From the NCBI RefSeq assembly GCF_036997615.1, contig NZ_JAWLQA010000013.1: a stretch of DNA of 64,000 bases; one strand, 5' to 3'. This DNA comes from Brachyspira sp949287565. GTDB taxonomy: Bacteria; Spirochaetota; Brachyspiria; Brachyspirales; Brachyspiraceae. This document shows, piece after piece, positions 45,718 to 55,355 of this stretch. A program made the position numbers and the translations under genes. A model generated the notes under the pieces. It ran no database searches and was not told the origin of the DNA. It saw nothing but the letters and a program-made list of their open reading frames with translations. The number at the start of each line of letters is the position of its first letter. The first letter of the stretch is position 1.

Positions 45718-46164
45718 CTATTTTACAGTTTCCCAATTCGTTTTATAATTACTCTTTGAAATTAATTTATTATCTCTTAAAACTTTTAATTGTATTTCTA
45801 ATTCATTGAAGTTTGGTATTGTACAATTAACTTCTATGGTATCAGCTATATTTTGTTCTATAATCCAATTCAAATCTAATAAAATGGCTTTTTCTAATAG
45901 CTGTAAATTTCTTGCATTTGCATTTTTACCTGTGATAATAGATAAAGTATTACTTTTATAATAATCTATGCTTTGTATATTATTTCCCCACCATGTATAT
46001 TTTTCATTTGAATTGCTGCTGTCATCTTTTTCATTTCCTCCAAATAAAGATAAATATATTGCTGTTTCAAATCCTGAAGTACATTCAATTAAATTATTTT
46101 TTATATTTATATCTAATCCATCATTTGTCATTAATAGCAAAACGTCTCCGTCTTTATAATTCAT
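45718..46164 (-). CDS. Mu gp46-like baseplate protein
   Basis: 148 residues of the GP46 family (PF07409): ETAIYLSLFGG near residue 35, the WWGN motif, and the LLEKAILLDLNWIIEQN helix. It is a baseplate wedge component, 9 bp from the J-like gene. Confidence 0.8.
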   Translation of the reverse strand: MNYKDGDVLLLMTNDGLDINIKNNLIECTSGFETAIYLSLFGGNEKDDSSNSNEKYTWWGNNIQSIDYYKSNTLSIITGKNANARNLQLLEKAILLDLNWIIEQNIADTIEVNCTIPNFNELEIQLKVLRDNKLISKSNYKTNWETVK

Positions 46165-46173
46165 TTTATACTC

Positions 46174-46794
46174 CTATGGTATTTGCAGTGTATCTGATTT
46201 TGAAGATGATATATTTAAGGATATATTAGTTACAGAAGGAACTGCAGGAGGTGTTGATGCTCCGCTAGGAGTACCGTGTGTATGGAGATTATATTCTTTT
46301 ATAAATCCGTTTAATTGCTCTTTTAATGTGTTCATTTCTCTGTCAAGTTCATTAAACTTTACAGCATAATCATTTCCTTCATTAATAACTACTTTGTTAT
46401 CGCTTTTTATATTAATATCTTCTTTAGTTTTTATATCTAATGTTTTTTCTCCTGTTATTGTTATAATATCTTTTGATTCTATCAATAATGCTCCTGTGTT
46501 AGTCAAATATATTTTTGTCATTACATTAGAATTAGAATCTCTTGAATATAATATTTTTTCTCCTTCTTTAGCTCCCTGAGATTCGCTTATAACACCTACA
46601 AGTACATAATTTCCAATACCGCCAGCTTCTATTAAAACACCTATATCATCTTTTATTGGTACGCTGTCTTCTCCAGCTGATGCTGCTATATCAGCATTAA
46701 TACTTATTCCAAAACTACGTTTGACAATAGCTATAATTTTTTTCATAATTCCATTATTAATTTTATGGGACTGTATTTTTGATAATATGCTCAT
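46174..46794 (-). CDS. Baseplate spike protein, Mu gp45 / gpV-like
   Basis: 206 residues. An OB-fold-like N-terminal half (VLVGVISESQGAKEGEKILYSRD) and a C-terminal beta-helix style region (ITGEKTLDIKTKEDINIKSD) match the Mu gp45/P2 gpV spike family. The C-terminal HTH(G)xPSGxSxPP segment is typical of spike tips or their linkers. It forms the membrane-piercing tip. Confidence 0.8.
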   Translation of the reverse strand: MSILSKIQSHKINNGIMKKIIAIVKRSFGISINADIAASAGEDSVPIKDDIGVLIEAGGIGNYVLVGVISESQGAKEGEKILYSRDSNSNVMTKIYLTNTGALLIESKDIITITGEKTLDIKTKEDINIKSDNKVVINEGNDYAVKFNELDREMNTLKEQLNGFIKEYNLHTHGTPSGASTPPAVPSVTNISLNISSSKSDTLQIP

Positions 46795-46833
46795 ATTATT
46801 GCTATCTTCATTTATACATTTAAAGTATTTATT

Positions 46834-48078
46834 TTACTTATTAACATCATATTTTAACCAAGGCAGTTTATTAAATAATTCATTTGTGTTTATATCTGTT
46901 GTATAAGATTCTGGTAAAACTAAAGTCATTGTTGTTATATCTCCGCCTCTTACTGTTCTATTTAATTCAAGTTCTTTTATCAAAAAAGTAGTATGCTGCA
47001 TAATAGCCGCATTTGGAGCATATACAGTAATAAAATCTCCTTTTTTATATAATTCTTTAGTTGTATTATTTTTATGTCCTTCTACAACTAAAGTATAACT
47101 AATACTATTAGCAAGCATTCTGCCATATTTTACTTTAGCAGAAGTATAAGGATCATAAGTAATTCCTTTTTTTACTTTGCATACAAATATATGAGTTCTT
47201 TTTAGCAATATATTAAAAATAGATTTATTATTTCTTAAAGGTGCTGGAAGAATATCATTTCCCATAGGATAATTTCCCATAGTGTCTTTTATATTTTTAT
47301 CACTGTCTATTTCTGATAAAGCTACTATATTTGTGAAAAAACTTTGAGGATTAAAAGAAGGAGATGCATCTATAAAAGGGTATTTATCTTGTTCTATTAT
47401 ACAGCTTGGTAATTTGCTTATTATTTTATGAAATAATAAATCTCCATTACTATTATTAGTTATTAAAACTCCTTCATCTTTTATTAAATCTACTAAAAAA
47501 TCAAATATTGTTTGTTCTGGTTCTATGGCTACTTTGCTAAATGGTTTTAAATCATATATATTTTCTATTACACTTTTTATTCCATAAGGCGAACATATTT
47601 CATTTGCTATTTCTACTAATGACATATTTTCAAATTCAAATTTAGAGTTTACTTCTATAGCAGCTATATTTACATCATTAAGTATGGAAGCAGAAGCCGC
47701 AACAGTTATTTGTATTATTTTAGAACTTTCTGAAATAGAAGGTATGGAAGAAAGCAAAATACCATTTAATATTAATTCATCATCATAATAAACTTTACAC
47801 TCTTTAAAACTTAAAGGAGTAAATAAATCTAAAAACGGATCATGTTTTATATTATTTTTTGATAAATAGTTTTCAAAATATGGAATAGTTAAATCTACTT
47901 TATCAAAAGAATCTATAGTTGATACAAATTTAAAATCTATTATTTGATTAATACTATATTCTATAACATCTATATTAGATTTTATGGTTACTCTTAAACC
48001 TTTATTAGATTTATTTATAGTATTATTAAATACATTTTCTATTATATTACTAAGCATTGTTAAATAATAATCTAACAA
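46834..48078 (-). CDS. Tail hub protein, Mu gp44-like
   Basis: Up to 414 residues. The gpD/gp44-type hub fold is suggested by the N-terminal beta region, ISESSKIIQITVAASASILNDV, FSKVAIEPEQTIFDFLVDL, and LVVEGHKN. The start is uncertain: TTG at 48078 or ATG at 48057; neither has a clear Shine-Dalgarno. The gene follows a 70-bp tandem-repeat leader. Confidence 0.75.
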   Translation of the reverse strand: MLDYYLTMLSNIIENVFNNTINKSNKGLRVTIKSNIDVIEYSINQIIDFKFVSTIDSFDKVDLTIPYFENYLSKNNIKHDPFLDLFTPLSFKECKVYYDDELILNGILLSSIPSISESSKIIQITVAASASILNDVNIAAIEVNSKFEFENMSLVEIANEICSPYGIKSVIENIYDLKPFSKVAIEPEQTIFDFLVDLIKDEGVLITNNSNGDLLFHKIISKLPSCIIEQDKYPFIDASPSFNPQSFFTNIVALSEIDSDKNIKDTMGNYPMGNDILPAPLRNNKSIFNILLKRTHIFVCKVKKGITYDPYTSAKVKYGRMLANSISYTLVVEGHKNNTTKELYKKGDFITVYAPNAAIMQHTTFLIKELELNRTVRGGDITTMTLVLPESYTTDINTNELFNKLPWLKYDVNK

Positions 48079-48120
48079 ATTATCATTGCAATATAGCTTT
48101 AATTTTTGAAAATAAATTGT

Positions 48121-48318
48121 CAGTAAAACTATGTATCTTTAGTATACACAGATTGCAAACGAATACTTTTTTATATATTCAAATAACAAATTGTAAGCCT
48201 ATGTATCTTTAGTATGCCCAGACTGCAAACGAATACTTTTTTATATATTCAAATAAAAAACTGTGAGCCTGTGTATACTTTAGTATACACAGCCTACAAG
48301 CGAACAGTTTTTTATATA
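48121..48318 (-). repeat. Three 70-bp tandem repeats between X-like and hub genes
   Basis: ATGTATCTTTAGTAT begins copies at 48131 and 48201; a variant GTGTATACTTTAGTATAC starts at 48271, so the period is 70. The last copy is the best folded: CTGTGTATACT / AGTATACACAG (11 bp), flanked by AAAAAACTGT / ACAGTTTTTT. The other two are degenerate. Shared tails read TATTCAAATAA. Confidence 0.85.
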
Positions 48319-48495
48319 TTATGGAATAAATAAAATGTCGCCTTCTATTATTTGAGGTAAGCTGTTAATTATCTCTCTAACTGCTAAAAATGAATTTGAC
48401 TTAATAATTAAATTAATTTTTTGAGTGGTGCCATAATATTGTATTGCTATTTGTTTTAAATCTTCATTCTGTTTTACTAAATGTTTGGAAGGCAT
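48319..48495 (-). CDS. LysM-like tail protein X (P2 gpX family)
   Basis: 58 residues from the ATG at 48495 (AAAGGAG upstream). HLVKQNEDLKQIAIQYYG is a LysM-type start, and the end EGDILFIP fits the short gpX tail proteins placed between the circulation/gp43-like and hub genes in Mu- and P2-like phages, exactly as here. Confidence 0.75.
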   Translation of the reverse strand: MPSKHLVKQNEDLKQIAIQYYGTTQKINLIIKSNSFLAVREIINSLPQIIEGDILFIP

Positions 48496-48522
48496 AAATA
48501 TAAAGTTTTACTCCTTTTCAAT

Positions 48523-49773
48523 TTATAAATAATATACTATTTCTTTTCCTTTTGGCAGTATTTCTATTTCCTGTATATTTAATTTATTCAATGATATAAA
48601 ATCATCTATATTTTCTAAACTTCCATAAAGCTCGCTTACTAATTCAAATATATTTCTATCTTCATCTAATATTATTTTATTTGCAGAAGATAGATTGAAA
48701 GCATTATTAACAAGGTAATTTTTAGTTTGTGATATTAACTCTAATATATTATTATAGTCTGATTCATCATCTGTGAAGGATAAAGATTTTATATTATCAT
48801 CTAACCATCTCTGAATATTATTATAATTATTATTTATTCTATCATTAATTTCTAATGCTTTATCCCTTGTTTTTATTTCAGAATATATGACAGACTGACA
48901 CATTCCAGCAGCAGCTGTATACATAAAAACTTTATCTATAGCAAAATTTGTGTTTGCTATATTTGCATCATATATAGATTTATTATATTTAGTTTTTAAT
49001 TTTGGATTAATTAGGTTTTCAAATATATCAAGTTTACTGCTTACATCATAATTAGGTATTTGAGCAGGAATAAGCATAGCACTCATAAGCATATTTATTG
49101 CATTAATGGGCTTATTTCCTATTTCATTTATTGTATCTATAAATGAATCATTTAAAAGTTTTAATATACTGTCATAATCATCATTTATGCCTGCTATATA
49201 AGATATTTGATTAAATACATCTGTAAAAGACTGTGTTGCTATATCTCTGATTGTTATAAGTTCTCCAACAGAGGTGACTGCAAAAGTTTTAACAAAATTA
49301 AATGAAGCATATTGAGCATATACATCAACACAATTTTGTATTTTATCAATTATATTAGATATACTTCCTAATAAAGAATTATCAGTACGTATATTATCTT
49401 CTATAAATATTATTTCAAATATGCATTGATTAGCATTATTGACTATACCATCATTTCTTTTTATAGTTCCAAAAGGTACTACTTTTTTTATACCATATTT
49501 AGGGTGAATTAATGTTCCTCTGCCTTTTTCTTTTAATGCTTTAACAAATCTGTCAGCTTCCAAGTCATAGTTTTCACCGCAAAATATTATATTGAGAGGA
49601 TATCTGTTTTCTCCGACTCCCATATCCTGAACATAAGCACCATCTATATCAGGAAAAATAAAAGATGTTGTTTTCTTATCAAATTCATAAGAAACATCTT
49701 CATAAAGAAAATTAAAAGGTATGCCGCTTGGAGATATATAACTTGCTTCTAATAATCTATCTTCCCAAGACAT
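48523..49773 (-). CDS. DNA circularisation N-terminal domain protein, Mu gp43-like
   Basis: 416 residues. The N-terminal about 95 residues (MSWEDRLLEASYISPSGIPF, then FPDIDGAYVQDMG, and GRGTLIHPKYG) are the DNA_circ_N family signature of Mu gp43. The C-terminal part is helical and variable. It is a tail/baseplate component despite the family name. It touches the tape measure gene without a gap. Confidence 0.85.
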   Translation of the reverse strand: MSWEDRLLEASYISPSGIPFNFLYEDVSYEFDKKTTSFIFPDIDGAYVQDMGVGENRYPLNIIFCGENYDLEADRFVKALKEKGRGTLIHPKYGIKKVVPFGTIKRNDGIVNNANQCIFEIIFIEDNIRTDNSLLGSISNIIDKIQNCVDVYAQYASFNFVKTFAVTSVGELITIRDIATQSFTDVFNQISYIAGINDDYDSILKLLNDSFIDTINEIGNKPINAINMLMSAMLIPAQIPNYDVSSKLDIFENLINPKLKTKYNKSIYDANIANTNFAIDKVFMYTAAAGMCQSVIYSEIKTRDKALEINDRINNNYNNIQRWLDDNIKSLSFTDDESDYNNILELISQTKNYLVNNAFNLSSANKIILDEDRNIFELVSELYGSLENIDDFISLNKLNIQEIEILPKGKEIVYYL

Positions 49774-51609
49774 TTAAAAAGCTCCTGAAGGCTTGAAAGT
49801 TATATTAGGATTTTTTGTATTAATAGGTCTTGTCATTTTTGCTTTTCCTGTAGTATCTCTTATTTCTACAATTCCTTTAGTTGTATTTTCTATAGTTTTA
49901 GTTACATTTGCTCTTTCTTCTTTTGTTGTAGGTGCTACAAGAGAGCTTTTTATATCATTCATTTTTTCAGATAATCCGCTTGTTATATTTCCAACTAATG
50001 GTATTTTAGAAATTAAACCTAATACATTTTGTAAAGGAGTTATTAATAAAGCTATGATTCCTTTTCCAATTTCTATTAAAGCACTTTTTATTCCATTTTC
50101 TTTGAAAGCATTAACAACATTTTTCCATATAGCAAGCAAAGTTCTAACTAAATCTATACCGATTTTAAAAGGCATTATAAAAGCCTGCAGAAACCAAGGA
50201 GCCGAATCTATAAACTCATATATTTTATTAAAAAGATTATCTAAAAAATTGAATGCTGTATTTACAAAATTAATAACAGCATTTTTAACAGTGTCCCAGT
50301 TCTTTATTAAGATATATATTAATCCTATTAAGATACCTATTGCTATAATTATTATACTAATTGGATTAGCAGCCATTATTATATTAAAAGCCATTTGAGC
50401 AACCGCAGCAGCAAGCATAATAGTTTGATATGCTTTAAATGCTGCAACTATACCTAGTATAATAGGAATTAAAGGTTTTAATACACTAATTATTGTAATA
50501 GAAGTTTTTATTAAATTAAACATGAAATTAAGTATAGTTTTAAAATCAATTTGTTTTACAAAATAAAATATACGTGAAACTATATCCTTTACCTTATTAA
50601 ATATTGAATTGAAATCTATCTGTTTTATAAAACTAATAATATCAGATATAGTATTTTGAATATTATTTATTATATAGTCAAAATCTATTGAAGATACAAA
50701 TGTTTCTAGTTTTGAAGCAATATCTTCTACATCTATACTTTGTATAGCTTTTAAAATAGAAGAACTTATTTTTATTAATCCCGGTAAAAATACACTTCCT
50801 AGTCTTGCCAGTATTTGACTTATAGTAGTTCCTATAACTCTTCTTTGATTTGCCAAAGAATTATCCATAGTTCTTAAAAAATCTCCCTGAGCATCTTTAC
50901 TGGCCTTCATTAAATATTTATATCTATACATAGTTTTTTCTGCTGATGTAAGAGATTTCCAATCAATATCAAATGCTTCTTCAAGATTTCCAACACTCAT
51001 ATCTATACCTAATGCTTTTAAAGGCTCTGTTTCTCCGCTTATTCCAGATTTTATTTTCTCAAAAGCATCTTCAATATCTAAATTATAAAAACTGGCCATA
51101 TCTCCAGCCAATGCTGACATATTTTGACTCATAGTAACTAATTTATCGCCTGCAAGTCCGCTGCTTTTCATCATAGCACCTAATGTACTTGTAAACTTTT
51201 TAGCTTGAAGTTCTGAAAGTCCGAAAGACTGTAAAGCTGTTTTGGACCATTGATTTATTTTATCAGCATTTTTTCCAAATGTAACATCAACTACGTTTTG
51301 AACTTCTGTTAAATCGCTTGCTAAATCTATGGCATCTTTGCTTATTTTTATAAAAGCAGCACCTGCTACACCTGCTGCTACTGATGAAGCTATGCCTATT
51401 TTAGCTGTAATTTTTCCTATACTTGATACTGCTTTTGAAACATTTTTACTAAAATTATCTTTGAACTTTAATGCTTCTCTTTGTGCTTTGGCAAAGTCTG
51501 TCTGTATAGAAGCTGATAATTTATTGCTTGACTTTTGCATATTCCTAATAGGGGCTGTAAATTGATCTATAGCTTTAAATACTGCTTCTATACTATATTT
51601 GCTTGCCAT
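49774..51609 (-). CDS. Tail tape measure protein
   Basis: 611 residues. The N-terminal basic helical start (FKAIDQFTAPIRNMQKSSNKL) and the ADLASDLTEVQNVVDVTFG-like block are typical of tape measure proteins; here ISKDAIDLASDLTEVQNVVD. A long hydrophobic segment (about residues 370-440) would insert in the membrane during DNA ejection. At 611 residues it implies a rather short tail. It lies downstream of the frameshifted chaperone genes, as usual. Confidence 0.85.
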   Translation of the reverse strand: MASKYSIEAVFKAIDQFTAPIRNMQKSSNKLSASIQTDFAKAQREALKFKDNFSKNVSKAVSSIGKITAKIGIASSVAAGVAGAAFIKISKDAIDLASDLTEVQNVVDVTFGKNADKINQWSKTALQSFGLSELQAKKFTSTLGAMMKSSGLAGDKLVTMSQNMSALAGDMASFYNLDIEDAFEKIKSGISGETEPLKALGIDMSVGNLEEAFDIDWKSLTSAEKTMYRYKYLMKASKDAQGDFLRTMDNSLANQRRVIGTTISQILARLGSVFLPGLIKISSSILKAIQSIDVEDIASKLETFVSSIDFDYIINNIQNTISDIISFIKQIDFNSIFNKVKDIVSRIFYFVKQIDFKTILNFMFNLIKTSITIISVLKPLIPIILGIVAAFKAYQTIMLAAAVAQMAFNIIMAANPISIIIIAIGILIGLIYILIKNWDTVKNAVINFVNTAFNFLDNLFNKIYEFIDSAPWFLQAFIMPFKIGIDLVRTLLAIWKNVVNAFKENGIKSALIEIGKGIIALLITPLQNVLGLISKIPLVGNITSGLSEKMNDIKSSLVAPTTKEERANVTKTIENTTKGIVEIRDTTGKAKMTRPINTKNPNITFKPSGAF

Positions 51610-51619
51610 AAAAAACCTT

Positions 51620-51895
51620 TCATTTTTTTAGTTTAGATATTTCTTTTTGTGTTTCTATCAAACTGCTTATTAATGGATTATAAAAAAATTTTATCTGTTC
51701 TATAGTCATATTTTCTATATTGGGTAATGAACTATAATCTGAACATATTTGCAAAAGCATAGTGCATATTCCTGATACTCCTAATACTTTTGTTTCTCTT
51801 GCGTTTTTAGCTATTATAGAACTTACCCTTGTATAAAAAGTATCATAATAGCTTGTAACAATTTGCTGTCTGCTCCGTCTAAATTGGATATAAAT
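51620..51895 (-). CDS. Frame -1 extension of the tail assembly chaperone
   Basis: A frame open from 51895 to the TGA at 51620 overlaps the end of the previous gene by 73 nt, with no start codon and no ribosome binding site near its beginning. Its text (IAKNARETKVLG, TIEQIKFFYNPLI) is like the C-terminal parts of tail chaperone fusion proteins. A -1 ribosomal shift near CTTTTTATACAAGGG would make a roughly 210-residue product. The extension alone is about 72 residues. Confidence 0.65.
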   Translation of the reverse strand: MYIQFRRSRQQIVTSYYDTFYTRVSSIIAKNARETKVLGVSGICTMLLQICSDYSSLPNIENMTIEQIKFFYNPLISSLIETQKEISKLKK

Positions 51896-52242
51896 TTAGG
51901 ATCTCTTCCTATCATATTTGCTATTACTGAATACATCTTATGGACATTTTCTTTTTCTTTATAATTATCCATAGACATATAATCAGCACCTTTCAAACGT
52001 CTTATTTTTAATTCTTCTCCTGATTTTTCTGAAAACTCTGATACAATATAATTTAAAGTTCTATCTTCTTTATTGATAGTGAGTCTTCCCTGCATAATAG
52101 CTTTAATAATTGTATTTTTTTGTTTCTCAAAGCCTTCTTTATCTTCTTCGCTCATTGTAGAAACATCATTATCTATGTCCCACATTTCGCAAAAGTCATT
52201 AAACTCTATTTCTGCAGTTTTTCTTTCTATTTTTATTTCCAT
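51823..52242 (-). CDS. Tail assembly chaperone (gpG-like short form)
   Basis: 139 residues, helical and acidic, with no signal peptide. Position between tail tube and tape measure genes, and the overlapping -1 frame, identify it as the short chaperone product of the G/GT type. The gene ends in LFIQG followed by TAA. It lies 3 bp after the tube gene. Confidence 0.7.
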   Translation of the reverse strand: MEIKIERKTAEIEFNDFCEMWDIDNDVSTMSEEDKEGFEKQKNTIIKAIMQGRLTINKEDRTLNYIVSEFSEKSGEELKIRRLKGADYMSMDNYKEKENVHKMYSVIANMIGRDPKFISNLDGADSKLLQAIMILFIQG

Positions 52243-52245
52243 AAA

Positions 52246-52626
52246 TTATCCTTGTTTTTCAAATGTTCCCTGAAAACTTACTGTTTTTGTTTGTTCTTTT
52301 TTAGAAGTATAAGCATCTCCGACTATTTGTCCTAAACCGCTGAATACATCTCCGTTTATAGTAGTAAATGATATTTGTACAAACTCATGTTTGTTCATTA
52401 CATTTTGTAAAAATTCTTCATCGCCTCTGCTGTCATCTATAACTATAGGTATATCATTCAATTCAGAAGGTTTTATTGATTTTACAAGTCTTTGAGTACC
52501 ATCTCCATTAGGTTTAACTTCATTAGTAAAACCTCCCGGAAAGAATTGAGCATCAACTTCTCCATCTACTCCGAAGTTTCTGCCATCAATATATATTCCT
52601 TTAATAGGTCCGCCAACTCCTGCCAT
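52246..52626 (-). CDS. Tail tube protein (Mu gpM-like)
   Basis: 126 residues. A beta-rich protein with GVGGPIKGIYIDGR at the start, a SIKPSELNDIP region and the ending TVSFQGTFEKQG, as in Mu-like tube proteins. It polymerises inside the sheath encoded upstream. It has a structured leader at 52648-52704. Confidence 0.75.
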   Translation of the reverse strand: MAGVGGPIKGIYIDGRNFGVDGEVDAQFFPGGFTNEVKPNGDGTQRLVKSIKPSELNDIPIVIDDSRGDEEFLQNVMNKHEFVQISFTTINGDVFSGLGQIVGDAYTSKKEQTKTVSFQGTFEKQG

Positions 52627-52647
52627 ATTTCCTCCTATTGTTGTTAT

Positions 52648-52704
52648 ACTCGCCTCAGCCTATAACTAGCAAATAAATAAATTTATTTGCTGGCCTTGGC
52701 TCGT
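52648..52704 (-). promoter_or_regulatory. Structured leader element of the tube gene
   Basis: Minus strand: ACGAGCCAAGGCC, a 24-nt stem-loop (AGCAAATAAA / TTTATTTGCT), a 7-nt A/T bulge, GGCTGAGGCGAGT, then ATAACAACAATAGGAGG and the ATG. The outer stem contains G-A/A-G tandem mismatches next to G-C pairs. Confidence 0.7.
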
Positions 52705-52740
52705 TTTTATTGTTGCTAATAAAAATTGTTCTATCTATTA

Positions 52741-54213
52741 TTATTTTTCTAAATATACTCCTACATATATATCTCCGCTTATTATTTCAACATTGCCAGA
52801 TATTTTTACTGGAAATGTCCAATTAATTCTTTTAGGATTTTGTTTATCTATAGAGGCTGTTATATTTGCTTTTGTGAACTCTTTATCACTAATAATTGCG
52901 TTTTTCTCTAAACTGTCAGCCAATGTCATTAAAGCAGCCTTAGCATTCTTAGGCTGTTTGGCTGTAGGATTTTCTGTCACAGCTGAATCAGGCAATAGTG
53001 GAACACCTTTCCATTCATCACTTGCAAATATTAATTCACAGTTAAATAATACGTTCATAATTTTTACTAAATCACAAACATATTTATAAACTCCTATATC
53101 ATCATTAGCAGGGTGGTAAAATGTAACTATATCATTTAATACAGCTGTATTTCCTACTTTAATATTTGTAGAGCTTCCTAATTTAACTGCATTATTTCTT
53201 ACTGTATAATCTTCCTGTTCTTCATCTTTTCCAGCTTCAAGCTGAGTTAAATATCCTTTGTAATTTTGAGGAGGATTATTATTTGCTGTACTAACAATAT
53301 CTTTTGCTAATCCTCTTGCTGCTATGCAGAAAGGCAATTCCCTGCTTCCTACACTTGTAATTAAAAAGTTTATTCTATCTGTTATTTGAGCATCTCCATT
53401 AGTAATAGCTGTTCTAGTATTGAAATCATCTGTACAGCCATTTGCTACTAAACAAGGCTTTCTAATTAAATTATTCCATCTTCCTTCACCAAAGTTTCTA
53501 TATTTAGATAATGTATCTTCATCATCATAATTTAAAAGATTTAATATGAATGTTTCCCATACTTCTCCTATTTTATTTAATGCAGTATCTACATCAGGAT
53601 TTAAAGCACCATTAGCAAATTTAGTCATTGAAAAAGTAAGTCCTTTAACTATTGCTTCGCTTATATCTATACTTATTTGATTACCGCTTTCTCCTTTCCA
53701 TTTAGCAGTAATAGGAAGTTTAGAATCAGATATTTCTCCAGTAGTTACAGGCATTTCTAATACACTATCTATAGAAGTTTTTATCTTTGTTAATACAGAA
53801 TCTGCATTATCTCCTTTAGATACTAAAAATTGACAAGCTATTCCTCCTATATATATTTTTACAGATTTTTGTTCTGCTGCATTTCCTGTTACTGTTATTT
53901 CTCCATTAGCAGCTACTGAACTTTCTTTGTCTGTAAGAGGGTATATAGTTACTGGAATACCACCTATACCGTCATTATTTGTAGGAAAAAGCATTCTGCA
54001 TGCAAGATGTATAGGAGAACCATATCCGTATTTTTCTGCTACATCTCCTAAAGTTGTTACTAAATATTTATCTAATGTATATTGTGCATTTGAATTTCCC
54101 TGTCCTATAATTGCTATTCTTTGAGGTAAAAACACAGCACTTCCTACATTAAAATTACGAGGTGTTATATCTATACCTAAAACTCTGGATAAAGCACTAA
54201 CATCTACACTCAT
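52741..54213 (-). CDS. Contractile tail sheath protein (Mu gpL-like)
   Basis: 490 residues. Sheath family features: the start VLGIDITPRNFNVGSAVFLPQ, GNSNAQYTLDKY, GVYKYVCDLVKIMNVLF and the C-terminal VYLEK end. It makes the phage a myovirus. AGGAG precedes the ATG and a structured leader lies at 54238-54294. Confidence 0.88.
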   Translation of the reverse strand: MSVDVSALSRVLGIDITPRNFNVGSAVFLPQRIAIIGQGNSNAQYTLDKYLVTTLGDVAEKYGYGSPIHLACRMLFPTNNDGIGGIPVTIYPLTDKESSVAANGEITVTGNAAEQKSVKIYIGGIACQFLVSKGDNADSVLTKIKTSIDSVLEMPVTTGEISDSKLPITAKWKGESGNQISIDISEAIVKGLTFSMTKFANGALNPDVDTALNKIGEVWETFILNLLNYDDEDTLSKYRNFGEGRWNNLIRKPCLVANGCTDDFNTRTAITNGDAQITDRINFLITSVGSRELPFCIAARGLAKDIVSTANNNPPQNYKGYLTQLEAGKDEEQEDYTVRNNAVKLGSSTNIKVGNTAVLNDIVTFYHPANDDIGVYKYVCDLVKIMNVLFNCELIFASDEWKGVPLLPDSAVTENPTAKQPKNAKAALMTLADSLEKNAIISDKEFTKANITASIDKQNPKRINWTFPVKISGNVEIISGDIYVGVYLEK

Positions 54214-54237
54214 ATAAATATCTCCTATTATTGTTAT

Positions 54238-54294
54238 GTTCGCCTACACCTATTAGTATCAGCATAATAAATTATGCTGATGGTTTCGGCTCAC
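54238..54294 (-). promoter_or_regulatory. Structured leader element of the sheath gene
   Basis: Minus strand: GTGAGCCGAAACC, stem-loop ATCAGCATAA / TTATGCTGAT, bulge ACTAATA, GGTGTAGGCGAAC, then ATAACAATAATAGGAG. The outer closing pair is T-A instead of the C-G of other copies, a compensating change. The element straddles the stop codon of the preceding gene (54272). Confidence 0.7.
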
Positions 54295-54955
54295 TTATAT
54301 AATTAGCATTAAATATCACTTTACCTGTGTCATTTAATAAACATTCACCTATTATGCTTTCTAATACTACAGGATCTTCTTCAAAAGAATATTCAGCATA
54401 ATCAACAATTAATGTTAATCTGCAAACTGCTACGCTTTCTGAAGAATTAGAATCACTATTTTGAGTCAATTTTTCTCTTTTTGTGATATAACGTCTTACT
54501 ACTAAACCTTCTAAACCTAAACATAAATATCCGCTATACATTAATATATTTCTTATTATAGTAGATATTCTATCAGCCTCTTTGCTTGAAGCCTCATCTG
54601 CATTTTCATCAAAACTCTTATTTTTAAAAGCATAACAATCTATATAAAAAGTACCCTGCGATTTTTGTCTTACAATATTCATACTTCCTGACTGTGTAAG
54701 ATTATCGCTTTCAAATGTAATATTAACTAATGGCAAAGCACCTTTTTCATCGCCGTTTATTTCATTAGAATAAATTAGCCAAGGATTTATTCTTTCTACA
54801 TAAATATCTATATTATATTTGTTATCATCTTTTCCTTGTTCTTTGGCTAGTTTCTTTTGATTTTCAAGCTCATATTTTAATATACTAGCTATCTTTAAAC
54901 GTATAATTTCAAAAGTATCTTTCTTATCAATTAGTTTATTTATTATTGCATTCAT
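54272..54955 (-). CDS. Hypothetical phage head-tail protein
   Basis: 227 residues with mixed alpha/beta content; INPWLIYSNEINGD and the GTFYIDCYAFKNK region resemble tail-terminator or completion proteins that usually lie between capsid and sheath genes. I cannot name a family with confidence. The stop codon is inside the sheath-gene leader element. Confidence 0.6.
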   Translation of the reverse strand: MNAIINKLIDKKDTFEIIRLKIASILKYELENQKKLAKEQGKDDNKYNIDIYVERINPWLIYSNEINGDEKGALPLVNITFESDNLTQSGSMNIVRQKSQGTFYIDCYAFKNKSFDENADEASSKEADRISTIIRNILMYSGYLCLGLEGLVVRRYITKREKLTQNSDSNSSESVAVCRLTLIVDYAEYSFEEDPVVLESIIGECLLNDTGKVIFNANYISEPKPSA

Positions 54956-54974
54956 ATTAATTATTATGCTTTAT

Positions 54975-55355
54975 TTATTCTTTTATAGGTATTTTATCAA
55001 TTTTCATAATTTCAAGAACTAAATTATATATACCTAAAGTTCTGTCCGGTCTTATCTGCTTTATTGAGAAATAAAATTCTTCATTATTAGTATTTATATA
55101 GCTTAGAATCCAATTTTTAGAAGGATAGGCAAAACCTTTATTTTTCAAAGTTTCTATACAGCAGGTAATTTCTACCTGTCTTGAAGATACTCCAGCCATA
55201 GTATTAGTATCTAAAAAAAATCCTATATCAGAAACATTGCATATAATAGATTCTATTTTTGTACCGTCATTAAATTGGAACTCTGTACCAAAACCATTAT
55301 TAATATCTTCTAATGTAAATCTTAAATCTTTTTTAGCTTGTTCTAGCAGATTCAA
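54975..55355 (-). CDS. Hypothetical phage head-tail connector-region protein
   Basis: 126 residues. The position between the capsid and the sheath suggests a head-completion role; text such as DTNTMAGVSSRQVEITC matches small phage proteins of this region. It overlaps the upstream gene by 4 bp (ATGA). Confidence 0.6.
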   Translation of the reverse strand: MNLLEQAKKDLRFTLEDINNGFGTEFQFNDGTKIESIICNVSDIGFFLDTNTMAGVSSRQVEITCCIETLKNKGFAYPSKNWILSYINTNNEEFYFSIKQIRPDRTLGIYNLVLEIMKIDKIPIKE

